Positions 26,901 through 35,037 of a stretch of DNA of 64,000 nucleotides are shown piece after piece (the first letter of the stretch is position 1; each line of letters begins with the position of its first letter). The position numbers and the translations under genes are program-made. Source of the stretch: CALAMC01 sp964459465 (GTDB taxonomy: Bacteria; Zixibacteria; MSB-5A5; GN15; PGXB01); the NCBI GenBank assembly GCA_964459465.1, contig CAYWLR010000002.1:124001-188000 (forward strand). Direction: 5' to 3'. The notes beneath the pieces are model-generated. The model had not been told where the DNA came from, did no database searches, and saw only the letters and a list, made by a program, of their open reading frames with translations.

Positions 26901-27356
26901 CGAGCGCTCATCCTTTTGCATGGATAATCTGACCGGTTCTTTAAATACCACGCGCAAGCCGTAAAGGGGAAGCGGCGTCAGACCGGCATAACCAATTTGA
27001 TCGGGCGTGATACCCTCGGAGACATAAACCAGACGAATACCATCTTCTTCGTGAATAATATCGTACGGATTTATTCCATCCGGAACCAAAGAAGCATCAA
27101 CCGCCAGTTTATCACGGTCAAGGCCGGACGCGATCAGGCGGCTGTTTAAATCATTTATCCGGAATATTTCATCGGCCCCGTCCTTGACCATGACCAGATA
27201 AGCCCCATCGAGCCGAACCACGGCTTCAAAACCGGTATTTATCAGGGCAGCGGCGTCATTGTGATTGTTAATTTCGACACGATATAAATCATCGGCCAGA
27301 GCCGGGGACACCAGAAACAGAATCATCGATATTACAATTAGCACACCTCTACGCAC
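23994..27356 (-). CDS. Secreted M28 metallopeptidase with four Ig-like repeats and paired dockerin
   Basis: About 1120 residues. GTG at 27356 is chosen: GGAGG lies 8 bp upstream and a signal peptide follows at once ('GVLIVISMILFLVSPALADD'). The M28 aminopeptidase domain shows its two-zinc ligands: 'VLGAHRDAV' (H240), 'GADDNGSG' (D251), 'DAEEQGLYGS' (E284/E285), 'LNLDM' (D312) and 'YHTYQDS' (H385). Then come a MAM-like jelly-roll ('DDFETAQGWTVSGGNWQRGT'), four He_PIG-type Ig repeats and two dockerin repeats ('GDVTDEGNVDLLDILFLID', 'GDVNGDGDVNLIDILYLID'). It lies 28 bp after the deiminase gene and is probably co-transcribed with it. Likely a surface-bound or released peptidase. Confidence 0.88.
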   Translation of the reverse strand: MRRGVLIVISMILFLVSPALADDLYRVEINNHNDAAALINTGFEAVVRLDGAYLVMVKDGADEIFRINDLNSRLIASGLDRDKLAVDASLVPDGINPYDIIHEEDGIRLVYVSEGITPDQIGYAGLTPLPLYGLRVVFKEPVRLSMQKDERSITLDSVISLVEYDSLYSYVHILQAFPNRRTATTGNYLSRDWIYNSLINFGLDSVYIDTFTASLGQAYNVVGIKYGTTFPDHQIVLGAHRDAVAGSPGADDNGSGTAAVMEMARILNDIETNMTFIYILFDAEEQGLYGSWHYANAAAAAGDSIVMMLNLDMCAAEGNNGDAKLYHGTDTTYVDIWRDLAASLNGIDIAGHFSGNISASDHYPFSQNGYDIAFPFEYVFSTVYHTYQDSTSHMNFDYMTRMVQASVATAYYVDGYYVPVPSLEFIFRDGAPPEYILPGVETSIGVNAVGTSGGVPVPGTGQLHYKINGGVVQTVDMPQSSNNRYTAILPPLSCDDLIEYYMSAEEETRGRIYYPDPAMAYKPTVATQVLTAFQDDFETAQGWTVSGGNWQRGTPTGGSGDHGGPDPTSGHSGSNVYGYNLNGGYENYMSERHLTSPAIDCSAMANARLKFWRWLGVEQPSYDHAYIRVSNNGSTWTTVWQNGATIDDGGWVAMDIDISAIADGQPTVYLRWTMGTTDGAWTYCGWNIDDVEVIGYICAGAPQITTTDLPDWTAGHGYAQQLQATGGSGSLTWIDKYGNLVGTGLTLSSAGLLSGTVSSSTTISFTAEVTDEALNTDEQLLSFVINPSIVVTTSSLPEWTQGFAFSQTLASTGGTGSIAWSDKYGDLSGSGLILAASGQLSGVPSVSGLIEFTALATDQVGASGEKSLQISINPALAITTISLPEWTEGIACNQTLSATGGTGTITWSDKLNNLAGTGLTLDDEGVLAGIPVVSGTISFTAMVQDQVGATKEKPFQFEINSAVEITTLSLPDGVAGEEYSCQLTANGGTGALVWADVNADLDGTGLTLSATGLLSGTPMAEVTVDFTAGCDDVLGSHDERVFSLVINASFICGDVTDEGNVDLLDILFLIDYKYGIPPGNAPDPIESGDVNGDGDVNLIDILYLIDFLYGVPPGPTPNCP
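24207..25250 (-). repeat. Four tandem He_PIG/Ig-like repeats within the M28 peptidase
   Basis: The encoded segment repeats about every 260 bp, beginning near 25250, 24990, 24735 and 24475. Each unit opens with a 'TTxSLPEW' type strand, contains 'TGGTGxxxWSDKYGxL', then 'GTGLTLSxxGxLSG' and ends 'INPA'. The units are clearly related but diverged, so this is an old protein-level duplication rather than recent DNA amplification. Such domains usually act as spacers or adhesion modules. Confidence 0.8.
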
Positions 27357-27384
27357 CTTGCATACCTCCGTATATGAAATTCTT

Positions 27385-29241
27385 TTAATTGGAGCACTCC
27401 GGCGCATCACCCGGAGGGTCACCGTACAAGTAATCAATTAAATACAATATATCGAGCAAATTAATGTTGCCGTCGGAGTTGACATCGCCGATCGCATACG
27501 GCTCGGGGTCGGGACCAGGAGGCACATTGTAAATATTGGCGATTAGATACAGAATGTCGAGCAAATCCACAGAACCTTCGCCGGTGGCATCACCGCAGGT
27601 ATAGACGCGAATCACCATGGACTTTTGTGTGGCATCAATGCCATCACTGCATGCCACGTTAAAAGAAAAAGAAGGGCTTTCAGCGGGTACGGTTCCCGTT
27701 AACGTATCATTGTGAACCGTCAGCCAGATTGGCATGCCGGAGTATGAAATTATATGCTCCGTATCATCCGGGTCGTCGATAGATGGATAATATTTAAACG
27801 ACTCGCCCGACCAGGCATAGATGGTATCGGCACCAAGAATTTCAGGGGGATAATTCACGACCGTCTCATGGGGCCAGGTCATACCGATATAGGGATGATT
27901 TTCGACCCGACCGGACTGGTCGGCCGCACGGATAATGTATTTGATAGACGTGCCCGGGGCCTGGATTGGAATATATCCGGTGACTGAATCGGATTTGCCC
28001 ACAATCGACATAGGAACACTGATAAACGGCCTGTCATTAAGGCTATAATAAATTTTAAGGGAGTCTTCAATCAGAGCTTCGCCCGAACAGGCGGTAATTT
28101 TGGTTCCCACCAAAATACTCTCGGCAGCCGATACCCGGACAGGCAACGGGACATGCTTTATATCCAACATATAACGGTCAGGAACCCCCATAGTCCGACA
28201 ATGGATGGCGTCGTCATCGAGCCAGGAGCCGGTGAATCCCAAAATCTCATAACCGGGCATGGCGTCCTGATAGGTTTGAATGGCATCGTCATCATAACTA
28301 TCGCCGAAAATAGGAACAAAGACTTTATTATTCAAAATCAGGCTGTTGGTGTAAGCGGTTCCATTGGGACAATACACGCGGACAATGTTATATGGTCTGC
28401 CCCATGGTGATATCTGCTGCGATAAATATGCGGCCCGGGCGTTTAATAAGGCGTAACTGGGATTGGATGGCGACACGTCTTTGACCAGAATCGTGCCCGG
28501 ATTTAAAAGCTTGGCCCAGCAATCGATATGATGAATCCCGCCGGATTCAATATAGGCCAGAACGGTATAATCATTGCCCAGATATGCCTTCATTATGGAA
28601 TCGACCGCTGTCGAGGACAATGACGGGTTCTCATCATAGACCAGACGGGTTGAAAACGATCGGCCAAGACCGTCGGACATATGATTGCCGCCGGTATGAA
28701 TCAGATTCATGCCGTAAACGGTTAACCCCCAGAGACTGCCGATCGTTTGCGGGATGACATCATCGAGCGGCCGCGGGCGGTTGTAAATATGATCGACAAT
28801 GGCCAACTGCTCGTCTTCAAAAATAAACCAAGGGCCATAATCGCGAGTCCAGATGGAATTGGTTGCGGCAATTATAAATTGGGTGTTGCTCATGTTGACG
28901 CCATTGGCGGCGTAGCTGTTGCGGGCGGTGGTTTCTTGAGAAGAACTTCCCACAATGGTGGTCACCATGACGTCTTCCGACATTTCCGCAATCAATGAGT
29001 AGGATATCCCCAGCGGCCAGCGGATAATGACGCCTTCCGAGGGTTCCCATTCGGCGGGATTGCGAAGAATGCCGCCCGGAGCCATTGTGGCTTTGTGGGC
29101 GATGCCGATTTCATCGAGGCGGAGAAGCTCATCTTCGGTCAGACCGATGGGGAGATTATTCTGGTCATTTTCCTCCGCGGATAAAATCGGGGCAGTAACG
29201 AAAAAACTGATCAGGACGAGTAAAATTAAGAAATACTTCAT
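27385..29241 (-). CDS. Secreted agmatine deiminase/peptidylarginine deiminase-like protein with paired dockerin
   Basis: About 618 residues from the ATG at 29241; signal peptide 'MKYFLILLVLISFFVTAPIL'. The guanidine-modifying (PF04371-type) domain spans about 45-380. Catalytic residues are visible: 'WTRDYGPWF' (D134), 'GGIHHIDCWAKLL' (H238, D240), 'YTNSL' (N299) and 'DDDAIHCRTMG' (C348). Order and spacing match Porphyromonas gingivalis PPAD. An Ig-like stretch ('SFKYYPSIDDPDDTEHIISY') and two dockerin repeats ('GDATGEGSVDLLDILYLIA', 'GDVNSDGNINLLDILYLID') follow. Intracellular agmatine deiminases lack a signal peptide, so a protein or peptide arginine substrate is likely. Confidence 0.85.
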   Translation of the reverse strand: MKYFLILLVLISFFVTAPILSAEENDQNNLPIGLTEDELLRLDEIGIAHKATMAPGGILRNPAEWEPSEGVIIRWPLGISYSLIAEMSEDVMVTTIVGSSSQETTARNSYAANGVNMSNTQFIIAATNSIWTRDYGPWFIFEDEQLAIVDHIYNRPRPLDDVIPQTIGSLWGLTVYGMNLIHTGGNHMSDGLGRSFSTRLVYDENPSLSSTAVDSIMKAYLGNDYTVLAYIESGGIHHIDCWAKLLNPGTILVKDVSPSNPSYALLNARAAYLSQQISPWGRPYNIVRVYCPNGTAYTNSLILNNKVFVPIFGDSYDDDAIQTYQDAMPGYEILGFTGSWLDDDAIHCRTMGVPDRYMLDIKHVPLPVRVSAAESILVGTKITACSGEALIEDSLKIYYSLNDRPFISVPMSIVGKSDSVTGYIPIQAPGTSIKYIIRAADQSGRVENHPYIGMTWPHETVVNYPPEILGADTIYAWSGESFKYYPSIDDPDDTEHIISYSGMPIWLTVHNDTLTGTVPAESPSFSFNVACSDGIDATQKSMVIRVYTCGDATGEGSVDLLDILYLIANIYNVPPGPDPEPYAIGDVNSDGNINLLDILYLIDYLYGDPPGDAPECSN

Positions 29242-29402
29242 GTTAATACCGGTTGTCGTACCTGCGGCCAATCTCCAAACTGCAGTAAATGGGCATGTAA
29301 CCTAAAAAACGGCCGCAACTTCTTTAGGGTCAATATAATAGATAAGTTATATTTGGCAATATAAAGTTTGGCGGATTTTGCCGAAAATTCTTATGGAAAT
29401 TA

Positions 29403-29488
29403 TGCCGGAGGCCGGATTTGAACCGGCACGCACTTTACAGTGCAAGGGATTTTAAGTCCCTGGTGTCTACCAATTCCACCACTCCGGC
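29403..29488 (-). tRNA. tRNA-Leu(TAA)
   Basis: Minus strand acceptor GCCGGAG/CTCCGGC, anticodon stem AGGGA/TCCCT around loop CTTAAAA (anticodon TAA). It has a long variable arm (TTGCACTGTAAAGTGCGT) typical of leucine tRNAs, T-stem GCCGG/CCGGC and discriminator A. CCA is not encoded. Confidence 0.97.
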
Positions 29489-29498
29489 ATAGAACTGT

Positions 29499-29527
29499 AG
29501 AATAATCAGGCCCGAGCTTTAGCGCAA
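29499..29527 (-). promoter_or_regulatory. Possible promoter of tRNA-Leu
   Basis: Minus strand TTGCGC (29527-29522), 17-bp spacer, TATTCT (29504-29499), ending 10 bp before the tRNA. Only a moderate match to consensus. Confidence 0.45.
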
Positions 29528-29717
29528 TATCTATTAAAAAATAATCTTAATAATTTTGCCAGAATTTCCACCAAGGCTTCTTGCTTAAAAAATTCGGGGT
29601 CCAGTGATTTATATTACAGGGGATTTTCGAGGATCAAAACATATAAACCATACTTACGGGGTATCTTCATTACCTCAGTTTGCATGATTATGGCGTTGGA
29701 CCGGATTCTTAATTTCC

Positions 29718-31158
29718 TTACACTTTCACTTCCAGCCATTGGCCGCGGCGGTAGTACCAGTAAAAAGCCAGCGATGACACGGCGGTCGCGGCGGTCAGGG
29801 TCCACCATACGGCGTTCTGGCTGAAATTCAATATCTGGGTCAAAATATAAATGGCCGGAATTTCTAAAAGCCATGAATGGCCGATTGATACTACCATGGC
29901 CGGAGTATTCAGTCCGACCCCGGTGTATATCTGCTCCAGCATAATATAAATGCCCACAAATGGCATCCCGACGGCAAGAATCCGCAATAAAACGATGCCA
30001 TTGTGAACGGTTTCGGGGCTGTCGAAATACAGGCGCATTATTATACCGGCGCCGAAAAAGACGATTAAGCCGCAAACGATCATGATGCCGATCGCAAGAA
30101 GAATTGCCTGGTCGCCGGTTTTTTTGGCGCGGTCTTTTTTAAGACTGCCCAGATTATGTCCGATAAGCGAAGCCAAGCCCAGCCCGATGCCGACCAGAAT
30201 CATGACTCCCAACGATGTTATCTGTGTTCCGACACCATAGGCCGCTACCACCGAATTGCCGAACATGGCAATCATGGGCATGACAAGCAGCCGTCCCCCG
30301 GAAAAGGACATCGATGAAATCCACGCGGGAATGCCTATTTTCAACAGTCGATAGGCCGAACCGATGGACATCGGGACGCGGCCTTTGAAGTGCAGTTTGA
30401 CATTAGTGGTACCATTGTAAAACAGGGCCATGCCTGTTGCAAAGGCCAAAGCATAAGATATAACCGAGGCTACTGCGGCGCCGATCACACCCATGTGGGG
30501 AAAGCCCAGATACCCGAAAATAAATAGCGGGTCAAGAATTACATTCAGTATGGTCGAGCCAAGCATGATGGACATGGCCATATTGGGATTGGCAATACCG
30601 CGCATAGCGGTATAAACGGAAAAGGCACAGTATGAAAACCCCATACCCAGAAACATAACGCGGCCGTAATCGGCCCCCATTTGAATGGCCTCGCCTACTG
30701 TGACCATTCGCGCAGTGAATCGCCCAACAATCGGCCCCCATTTGAATGGCCTCGCCCCTCGCCCCGGCCAGATAAAGCATTTCCTCGACGAAAAAATATC
30801 CAATGATGCCGAATACCATGGCAAAAGTCCACTTAAGCAGGAAAGTTTCTTTAATGGCCGTCTCGGCCCGGTCAAAGTCCTTTTCGCCATAACGCCGCGA
30901 AATTAGCGCCACCGACCCGGTCCCGATAAGCTGGTTGAAAGAGAAGAAAAACCAAAAAATATTGGAAAATATGGTCACGGCCGCTACTGCCGTCTCCCGC
31001 TCCGGCAGATTGGCCAACCAGTACATATCGGCCAATGAATACAAATGACCGGACATAAAACCGATCATAGACGGCAGGCCCATTTTGGCGATGGCGCCAA
31101 TAACAGAACCCCGGGTGAAATCCGCAGTAGCTTTATCTTTTATGGTTACATCCTGCAT
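29718..31158 (-). pseudogene. MATE-family efflux transporter, frameshifted by a 61-bp insertion
   Basis: Two overlapping open frames together make one MATE transporter. The N-terminal part (ATG at 31158, 'MQDVTIKDKATADF...') runs to 'MLYLAGARGEAIQMGAD'. The rest continues in another frame from a second 'GEAIQMGADYGRVMFLGMGF' to the C-terminus 'YYRRGQWLEVKV'. The duplicated peptide comes from a 28-nt direct repeat spaced 61 bp apart, and 61 is not a multiple of three. Removing 61 bp restores a full-length protein of about 459 residues. Either a recent inactivating event or an assembly error. The remaining sequence is well conserved, so the lesion is young. A second, intact MATE lies at 57487-58836. 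Confidence 0.85.
30668..30756. repeat. 28-nt perfect direct repeat, 61-bp unit, inside the MATE gene
   Basis: Copies at 30668-30695 and 30729-30756 are identical over 28 nt. They are separated by 33 nt with no other copy nearby. The offset of 61 causes the frameshift described for the MATE gene. Confidence 0.95.
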
Positions 31159-31255
31159 AAAACCAATAGCGGCCAATATACGGCAGACCGACTTGATCGA
31201 CAATCACAATGTGGACGGACAGTTATGGAAATATCATGAAATGCAAAAGGACGGA

Positions 31256-33145
31256 TTAATTATCTTTGGCGTAATTTTTGAAAAATTTTTCAATGCCGTT
31301 GCAGATAGCCTTGGCCACCTTCTGGGGATAATCATCGCCCTTAATCAAAGCCTCATGCTCGGGTATCATCATGAAGGCGCATTCGACCAGAATGGCGGGG
31401 TATTGCGTCGGACGGCTGACGGCCAGGTTGCCATAATATAATCCGTAATCCGGCATTTTCGTCTCCCGAAGAAGCTCCTCCTGAACACATCGGGCCAGCG
31501 ACAGCGAATGGGTATGGTAATAATATGTTGAAACACCGTTGTTCACGAAGGGATTTATGCCATCGGGCAGGGCATTGTTATGAATCGATACGAATATATC
31601 GGCTTTGTTGGTTACGGCAATTAAAGGCCTTTCGTTGAGCGCCACAGGTGACATATCGGTGCGAGTCATGATAACCATGGCACCTTTTTTCTCAAGTTGT
31701 GCCTTCAGTTCAAGGGCAATTTTGAGATTGGCTATGGATTCTTTTAGCCCGGTCGGGCCTACCGCGCCGGCATCAGGTGAATGGCCGGGGTCAACTACTA
31801 TTATTTTATTTTTAATGCTTCCAATATTTTGCGGTGTATTAATAATGCTCCACTTCAATACGTTTCCAATATAGAAAGCATCGAATCCCCAAATAGGTCT
31901 ATCGAAGCGCAGGCGCAACTTATATAACCCCGGTTCCGGCTGGGACCAGACCGCCTGAATCAGGTTTTTGTCGGAAAAGTCATATCGAATCCAGTCGGTG
32001 TCCGAATTTACGCCAAAAAGATACAAACTTATTTCATTCGGGCTTTCCTCTTCAATGCGAAACGGGTGTTGTCCCGAAAGCGGAATTTCAAAATCCAGAC
32101 TTCGATCGGTGCTCTTGGCCCTTATGGCCTTAATATAAGATTCTATCGGCGGCAAGGATGGGTTCAAAAAGCGTACGGAATTGACATTAACCCAGCCGGT
32201 CTGATACTGCGATAATTTTAAACGGACCCAGTCGCCTTCCCGACCGACAGCCAGCGCTTTGATGCCGCATGGTTGAAATATCGAAAGGTAACCCTTTTGC
32301 GGGCCGACACGCATTATCTGCACCGAGTCGGTAAATTCCACCATGCAGGGATAGCCGCTAGGATTCAAACTCACATAAAATGATGAGCTGTCAAAGCATG
32401 ATGTTCTTGTCAAGTTGAGCAAATCCAAAGACTTATAATCAAACGCACTATCACCGATCTCCTTTATTGATTTTATAAAATCAACGACGCGTGGTGTTTT
32501 AAGGTAATAATATATTTTAACCGAATCAGTCAGCACGGTTTTGTCTATGGTCGCATATCCCTGATAAAACCCCCTGATTTTCATCGAATCGGGGACAGCC
32601 CCGGCGCCGAAGACAGTTTCTCCCCAGAATGGCTGCAATTGGGGGGGCATTTCGGCCATACGGACGGTATCTTTGAATCCCGGCACGGAAAAGTACGCCC
32701 GGCAACCCGGTGTCCCCTGAAAGCGGACTATCAGCCGGTCGTTTTCGAGAAGGACCAGATTTCCCGAATACTCGTTTCGGTCAGTGATTACCAGAGAATC
32801 ATAGGATAGTGAATATCGCGGCAAGGGCACCTGAACCGGCCAGACAACCGAAGTTGTCTCCGCTCCGATGATTGCCCGGACGTTAAATTCAAAACGGCCC
32901 GGATTGATGGCCATAAAGGCCAGAAAGCCGCCGTCAGGATGAACATCGACGGTGAGATCATTTATGGTCAAAGATGCGCCCGGGGTCACCGAGCCAAATA
33001 TAAAAGTTGAATCAACTGCCCCGATAGCGGCCTCTTTTTTGGGCCAGATAATACTGACTTTTGGCGCCCCGGCAAAAGCACCTGCGAAACCGAACAATAC
33101 AAACGCAATCAGGGCGTAACTGATATATTTATTCATCGACTTCAT
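31256..33145 (-). CDS. N-acetylmuramoyl-L-alanine amidase (Amidase_3) with long N-terminal region
   Basis: A 629-residue exported protein; signal peptide 'ISYALIAFVLFGFAGAFAGA'. The C-terminal about 190 residues are an Amidase_3 zinc hydrolase that cleaves the glycan-peptide bond of murein: 'IIVVDPGHSPDAGAVGPTG' (first His), 'GLKES' (Glu), 'DIFVSIHNNALP' (second His) and catalytic Glu in 'ILVECAFMM'. The N-terminal about 420 residues include beta-rich domains, one SH3-like ('GDWVRLKLSQYQTGWVNVNS') and an AMIN-like segment before the amidase. It overlaps the epimerase gene end by 17 bp, supporting a murein-salvage operon. Confidence 0.88.
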   Translation of the reverse strand: MKSMNKYISYALIAFVLFGFAGAFAGAPKVSIIWPKKEAAIGAVDSTFIFGSVTPGASLTINDLTVDVHPDGGFLAFMAINPGRFEFNVRAIIGAETTSVVWPVQVPLPRYSLSYDSLVITDRNEYSGNLVLLENDRLIVRFQGTPGCRAYFSVPGFKDTVRMAEMPPQLQPFWGETVFGAGAVPDSMKIRGFYQGYATIDKTVLTDSVKIYYYLKTPRVVDFIKSIKEIGDSAFDYKSLDLLNLTRTSCFDSSSFYVSLNPSGYPCMVEFTDSVQIMRVGPQKGYLSIFQPCGIKALAVGREGDWVRLKLSQYQTGWVNVNSVRFLNPSLPPIESYIKAIRAKSTDRSLDFEIPLSGQHPFRIEEESPNEISLYLFGVNSDTDWIRYDFSDKNLIQAVWSQPEPGLYKLRLRFDRPIWGFDAFYIGNVLKWSIINTPQNIGSIKNKIIVVDPGHSPDAGAVGPTGLKESIANLKIALELKAQLEKKGAMVIMTRTDMSPVALNERPLIAVTNKADIFVSIHNNALPDGINPFVNNGVSTYYYHTHSLSLARCVQEELLRETKMPDYGLYYGNLAVSRPTQYPAILVECAFMMIPEHEALIKGDDYPQKVAKAICNGIEKFFKNYAKDN

Positions 33146-34157
33146 GCTCGGGCATATATTCTTTCTTCAATTTGGGGCCGCCAATAATATTCTCATCGAC
33201 AATAATTTCCGCGTTATTATATAATAGTCCTTCGGCAGTATCATTTTTCAGAAGCAATGGCCCGTCGAGGTCGAAATAGTCTCCCAGCGCGGCCAGATAT
33301 ACCGACTGGGCGATGGCCACCGATGACTCCACCATGCAGCCGAACATTACTTTCTTTTTATCCTTTTTGGCTTTCCGGGCGATTCGGGCGGCCTCAATCA
33401 CGCCGCCTGATTTGGCCATCTTTATATTAACCCCGTCGACACAATCGCAAAACCGTTCATAATCATCGACAGTGAACAACCCCTCGTCGACCATCAGACA
33501 GGTTTTGGCTCTCCCCTTTAAATGTGGCCACTCGTTTATATATTCCACTCCGGTCGGCTGTTCGATAATTTCAACATTGAGACGGCCAAGTTCAAAGATC
33601 ATTCTTTCGGCTTTGGCGGGTTCCCAGCCGCCGTTGGCATCGATGCGAAAGACTTTCCCGGTGATTTTTTTCAATATGGCGATAATATCGTCGTCGTAAT
33701 CCGAACCCATCTTGAGTTTTATAAGCGGGCAGGGTGATAATTTAATCTGCTCCCATGTCCGGGTTGGATCATCAATACTCACCGTGAAAGATGTCCGAAT
33801 CTTCCCGGGAGGGTCGATACGCAACACCTGCCAGGGGGAGCAATGATTGTCCCCCGATATTTTGTGCAACAGCGCCGTGATAATTCCCGCCCGAGTAACC
33901 GGGTTTATTTTTAGCGTATCCACTTCCTCAAGAGCGTCGGGCCCCAGTTTTTTTATAGTCTTTAATTCGCTTAAGGCCAGCCCAAGATCGCGGAGGATTT
34001 CGTCTTCTTTGGGACCGTAAATGATGGAGCCGGAGCATTCGCCGACGTACCTGTCATCCAGCAGAATAAAATGATTGATCTTTTTTGTGACGGTTCCTTT
34101 AGATGTGCGAAAAACGCTTCTGACCTCGAGTTCAATTGGAAAATGGCGTGTTTTTAT
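33129..34157 (-). CDS. L-Ala-D/L-Glu dipeptide epimerase-like enolase-superfamily enzyme, apparent ATA start
   Basis: About 342 residues. Catalytic landmarks of the muconate-lactonizing/dipeptide epimerase group: 'LIKLKMGSDYDDD' (KxK), 'RIDANGGW' (Asp), 'IIEQP' (Glu), 'MVDEG' (Asp), 'NIKMAKSGG' (Lys) and 'GCMVESSVA'. The first ATG/GTG/TTG in frame is GTG at 33923, which would cut off the N-terminal capping domain. Coding sequence plainly continues upstream ('FPIELEVRSVFRTSKGTVTK', 'RYVGECSGSIIYGPKEDEIL'). The best start is ATA at 34157, overlapping the previous stop as ATAA, with GGAGG 8 bp ahead. Context with amidase and NlpC/P60 suggests murein-peptide salvage. Confidence 0.82.
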   Translation of the reverse strand: MKTRHFPIELEVRSVFRTSKGTVTKKINHFILLDDRYVGECSGSIIYGPKEDEILRDLGLALSELKTIKKLGPDALEEVDTLKINPVTRAGIITALLHKISGDNHCSPWQVLRIDPPGKIRTSFTVSIDDPTRTWEQIKLSPCPLIKLKMGSDYDDDIIAILKKITGKVFRIDANGGWEPAKAERMIFELGRLNVEIIEQPTGVEYINEWPHLKGRAKTCLMVDEGLFTVDDYERFCDCVDGVNIKMAKSGGVIEAARIARKAKKDKKKVMFGCMVESSVAIAQSVYLAALGDYFDLDGPLLLKNDTAEGLLYNNAEIIVDENIIGGPKLKKEYMPEHEVDE

Positions 34158-34948
34158 TTTATCACCCTCCGTGCGAACAGGAATGATTCATACAAGTCTT
34201 TGCGAAAACGAGCGGTATCGGGTTTAAGGGAATTAATAGCGACGCCCCCTTCGGCCAGCGAGGAGTGTATTATGCGGTGCTTGTCTATGGCTATGGCCAC
34301 GTGGCCAGGGAAAAAAAGCAAATCCCCGGGACACAAATTCCCGGTCAGAATCTTGCTCCCTGATTTTCTCTGTTCTTTGCTATCGCGGGGGAGCATTATA
34401 CCGAAGCGCTTATATATAACCTGCACCAGACCGGAACAGTCGATACCAAAGGGTGTGATGCCGCCCCATAAGTACGGTGTTCCCAGAAAACGCCGGGCTT
34501 CGGCCACGATCATTGGACCCGTTAATTTTTTAAAGGGTATGCGATTAAATTTATCGAGCCCGGATAAAGAAATCCGAAACGTGGTGGATTTTGCATCCCC
34601 GGCCCGGCTGAATCGTTTATCGATCGGACTCGCTTTCAAATTCGTCCCATAAAAAAGAAACGGCGGTATATGACCAGCAGGCGTCGTCCCGGTTTTTATT
34701 GTCAAGGCTATAACCGTACGATTGAGGGATTGGGAATATTTAAGCCATTCGGCTTTGGTTACAATCGTGACCGCGCGAGCATCTGCCCAGCCTGCATAAT
34801 CATTGTTTTGAACAGCATTCAAATATCCGTTACGTTCATTCACGATTTTTACCGCTTCATTGTACAACAGCTGACTTTTGCGCTCCGAGCGGAATTTTGG
34901 TTCGGCCCGAAGGTCAGTCACATTTCTTGTGATTATTCCGTATTCCAT
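34154..34948 (-). CDS. NlpC/P60 murein peptidase with SH3-like N-terminus
   Basis: A 264-residue protein resembling gamma-D-Glu-L-diamino acid endopeptidases such as YkfC. The N-terminal bacterial SH3-like part ('VTDLRAEPKFRSERKSQLLY', 'YAGWADARAVTIVTK') precedes an NlpC/P60 domain with the catalytic triad: Cys in 'FGIDCSGLVQ', His in 'LLFFPGHVAIA', and polar/His in 'HRIIHSSLAEGGV'. No clear signal peptide, so possibly cytoplasmic, as for YkfC. It overlaps the epimerase gene by 4 bp; together they would trim and racemise L-Ala-D-Glu-containing wall peptides. Confidence 0.88.
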   Translation of the reverse strand: MEYGIITRNVTDLRAEPKFRSERKSQLLYNEAVKIVNERNGYLNAVQNNDYAGWADARAVTIVTKAEWLKYSQSLNRTVIALTIKTGTTPAGHIPPFLFYGTNLKASPIDKRFSRAGDAKSTTFRISLSGLDKFNRIPFKKLTGPMIVAEARRFLGTPYLWGGITPFGIDCSGLVQVIYKRFGIMLPRDSKEQRKSGSKILTGNLCPGDLLFFPGHVAIAIDKHRIIHSSLAEGGVAINSLKPDTARFRKDLYESFLFARRVIK

Positions 34949-34983
34949 ACCAATAAAGTAAATCTTGAAATTCGTCGACTCAA

Positions 34984-35015
34984 CAAAAAAAGCCGGGCGG
35001 AAAATTACCCGGCTT
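34984..35015 (-). terminator. Rho-independent terminator of the aminotransferase gene
   Basis: Minus strand stem AGCCGGG/CCCGGCT (35014-34991) with a 10-base loop, then six or seven T (34990-34985). It sits between the aminotransferase stop (35038) and the NlpC/P60 start (34948), separating the two transcripts. Confidence 0.85.
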
Positions 35016-35037
35016 TAATAAAATCCTTAAAAGGCAC

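Noticed and set aside
30668..30756. Programmed ribosomal frameshift to explain the split MATE gene.
   Set aside because: No slippery sequence is needed: the frame change coincides exactly with a 61-bp direct-repeat unit.
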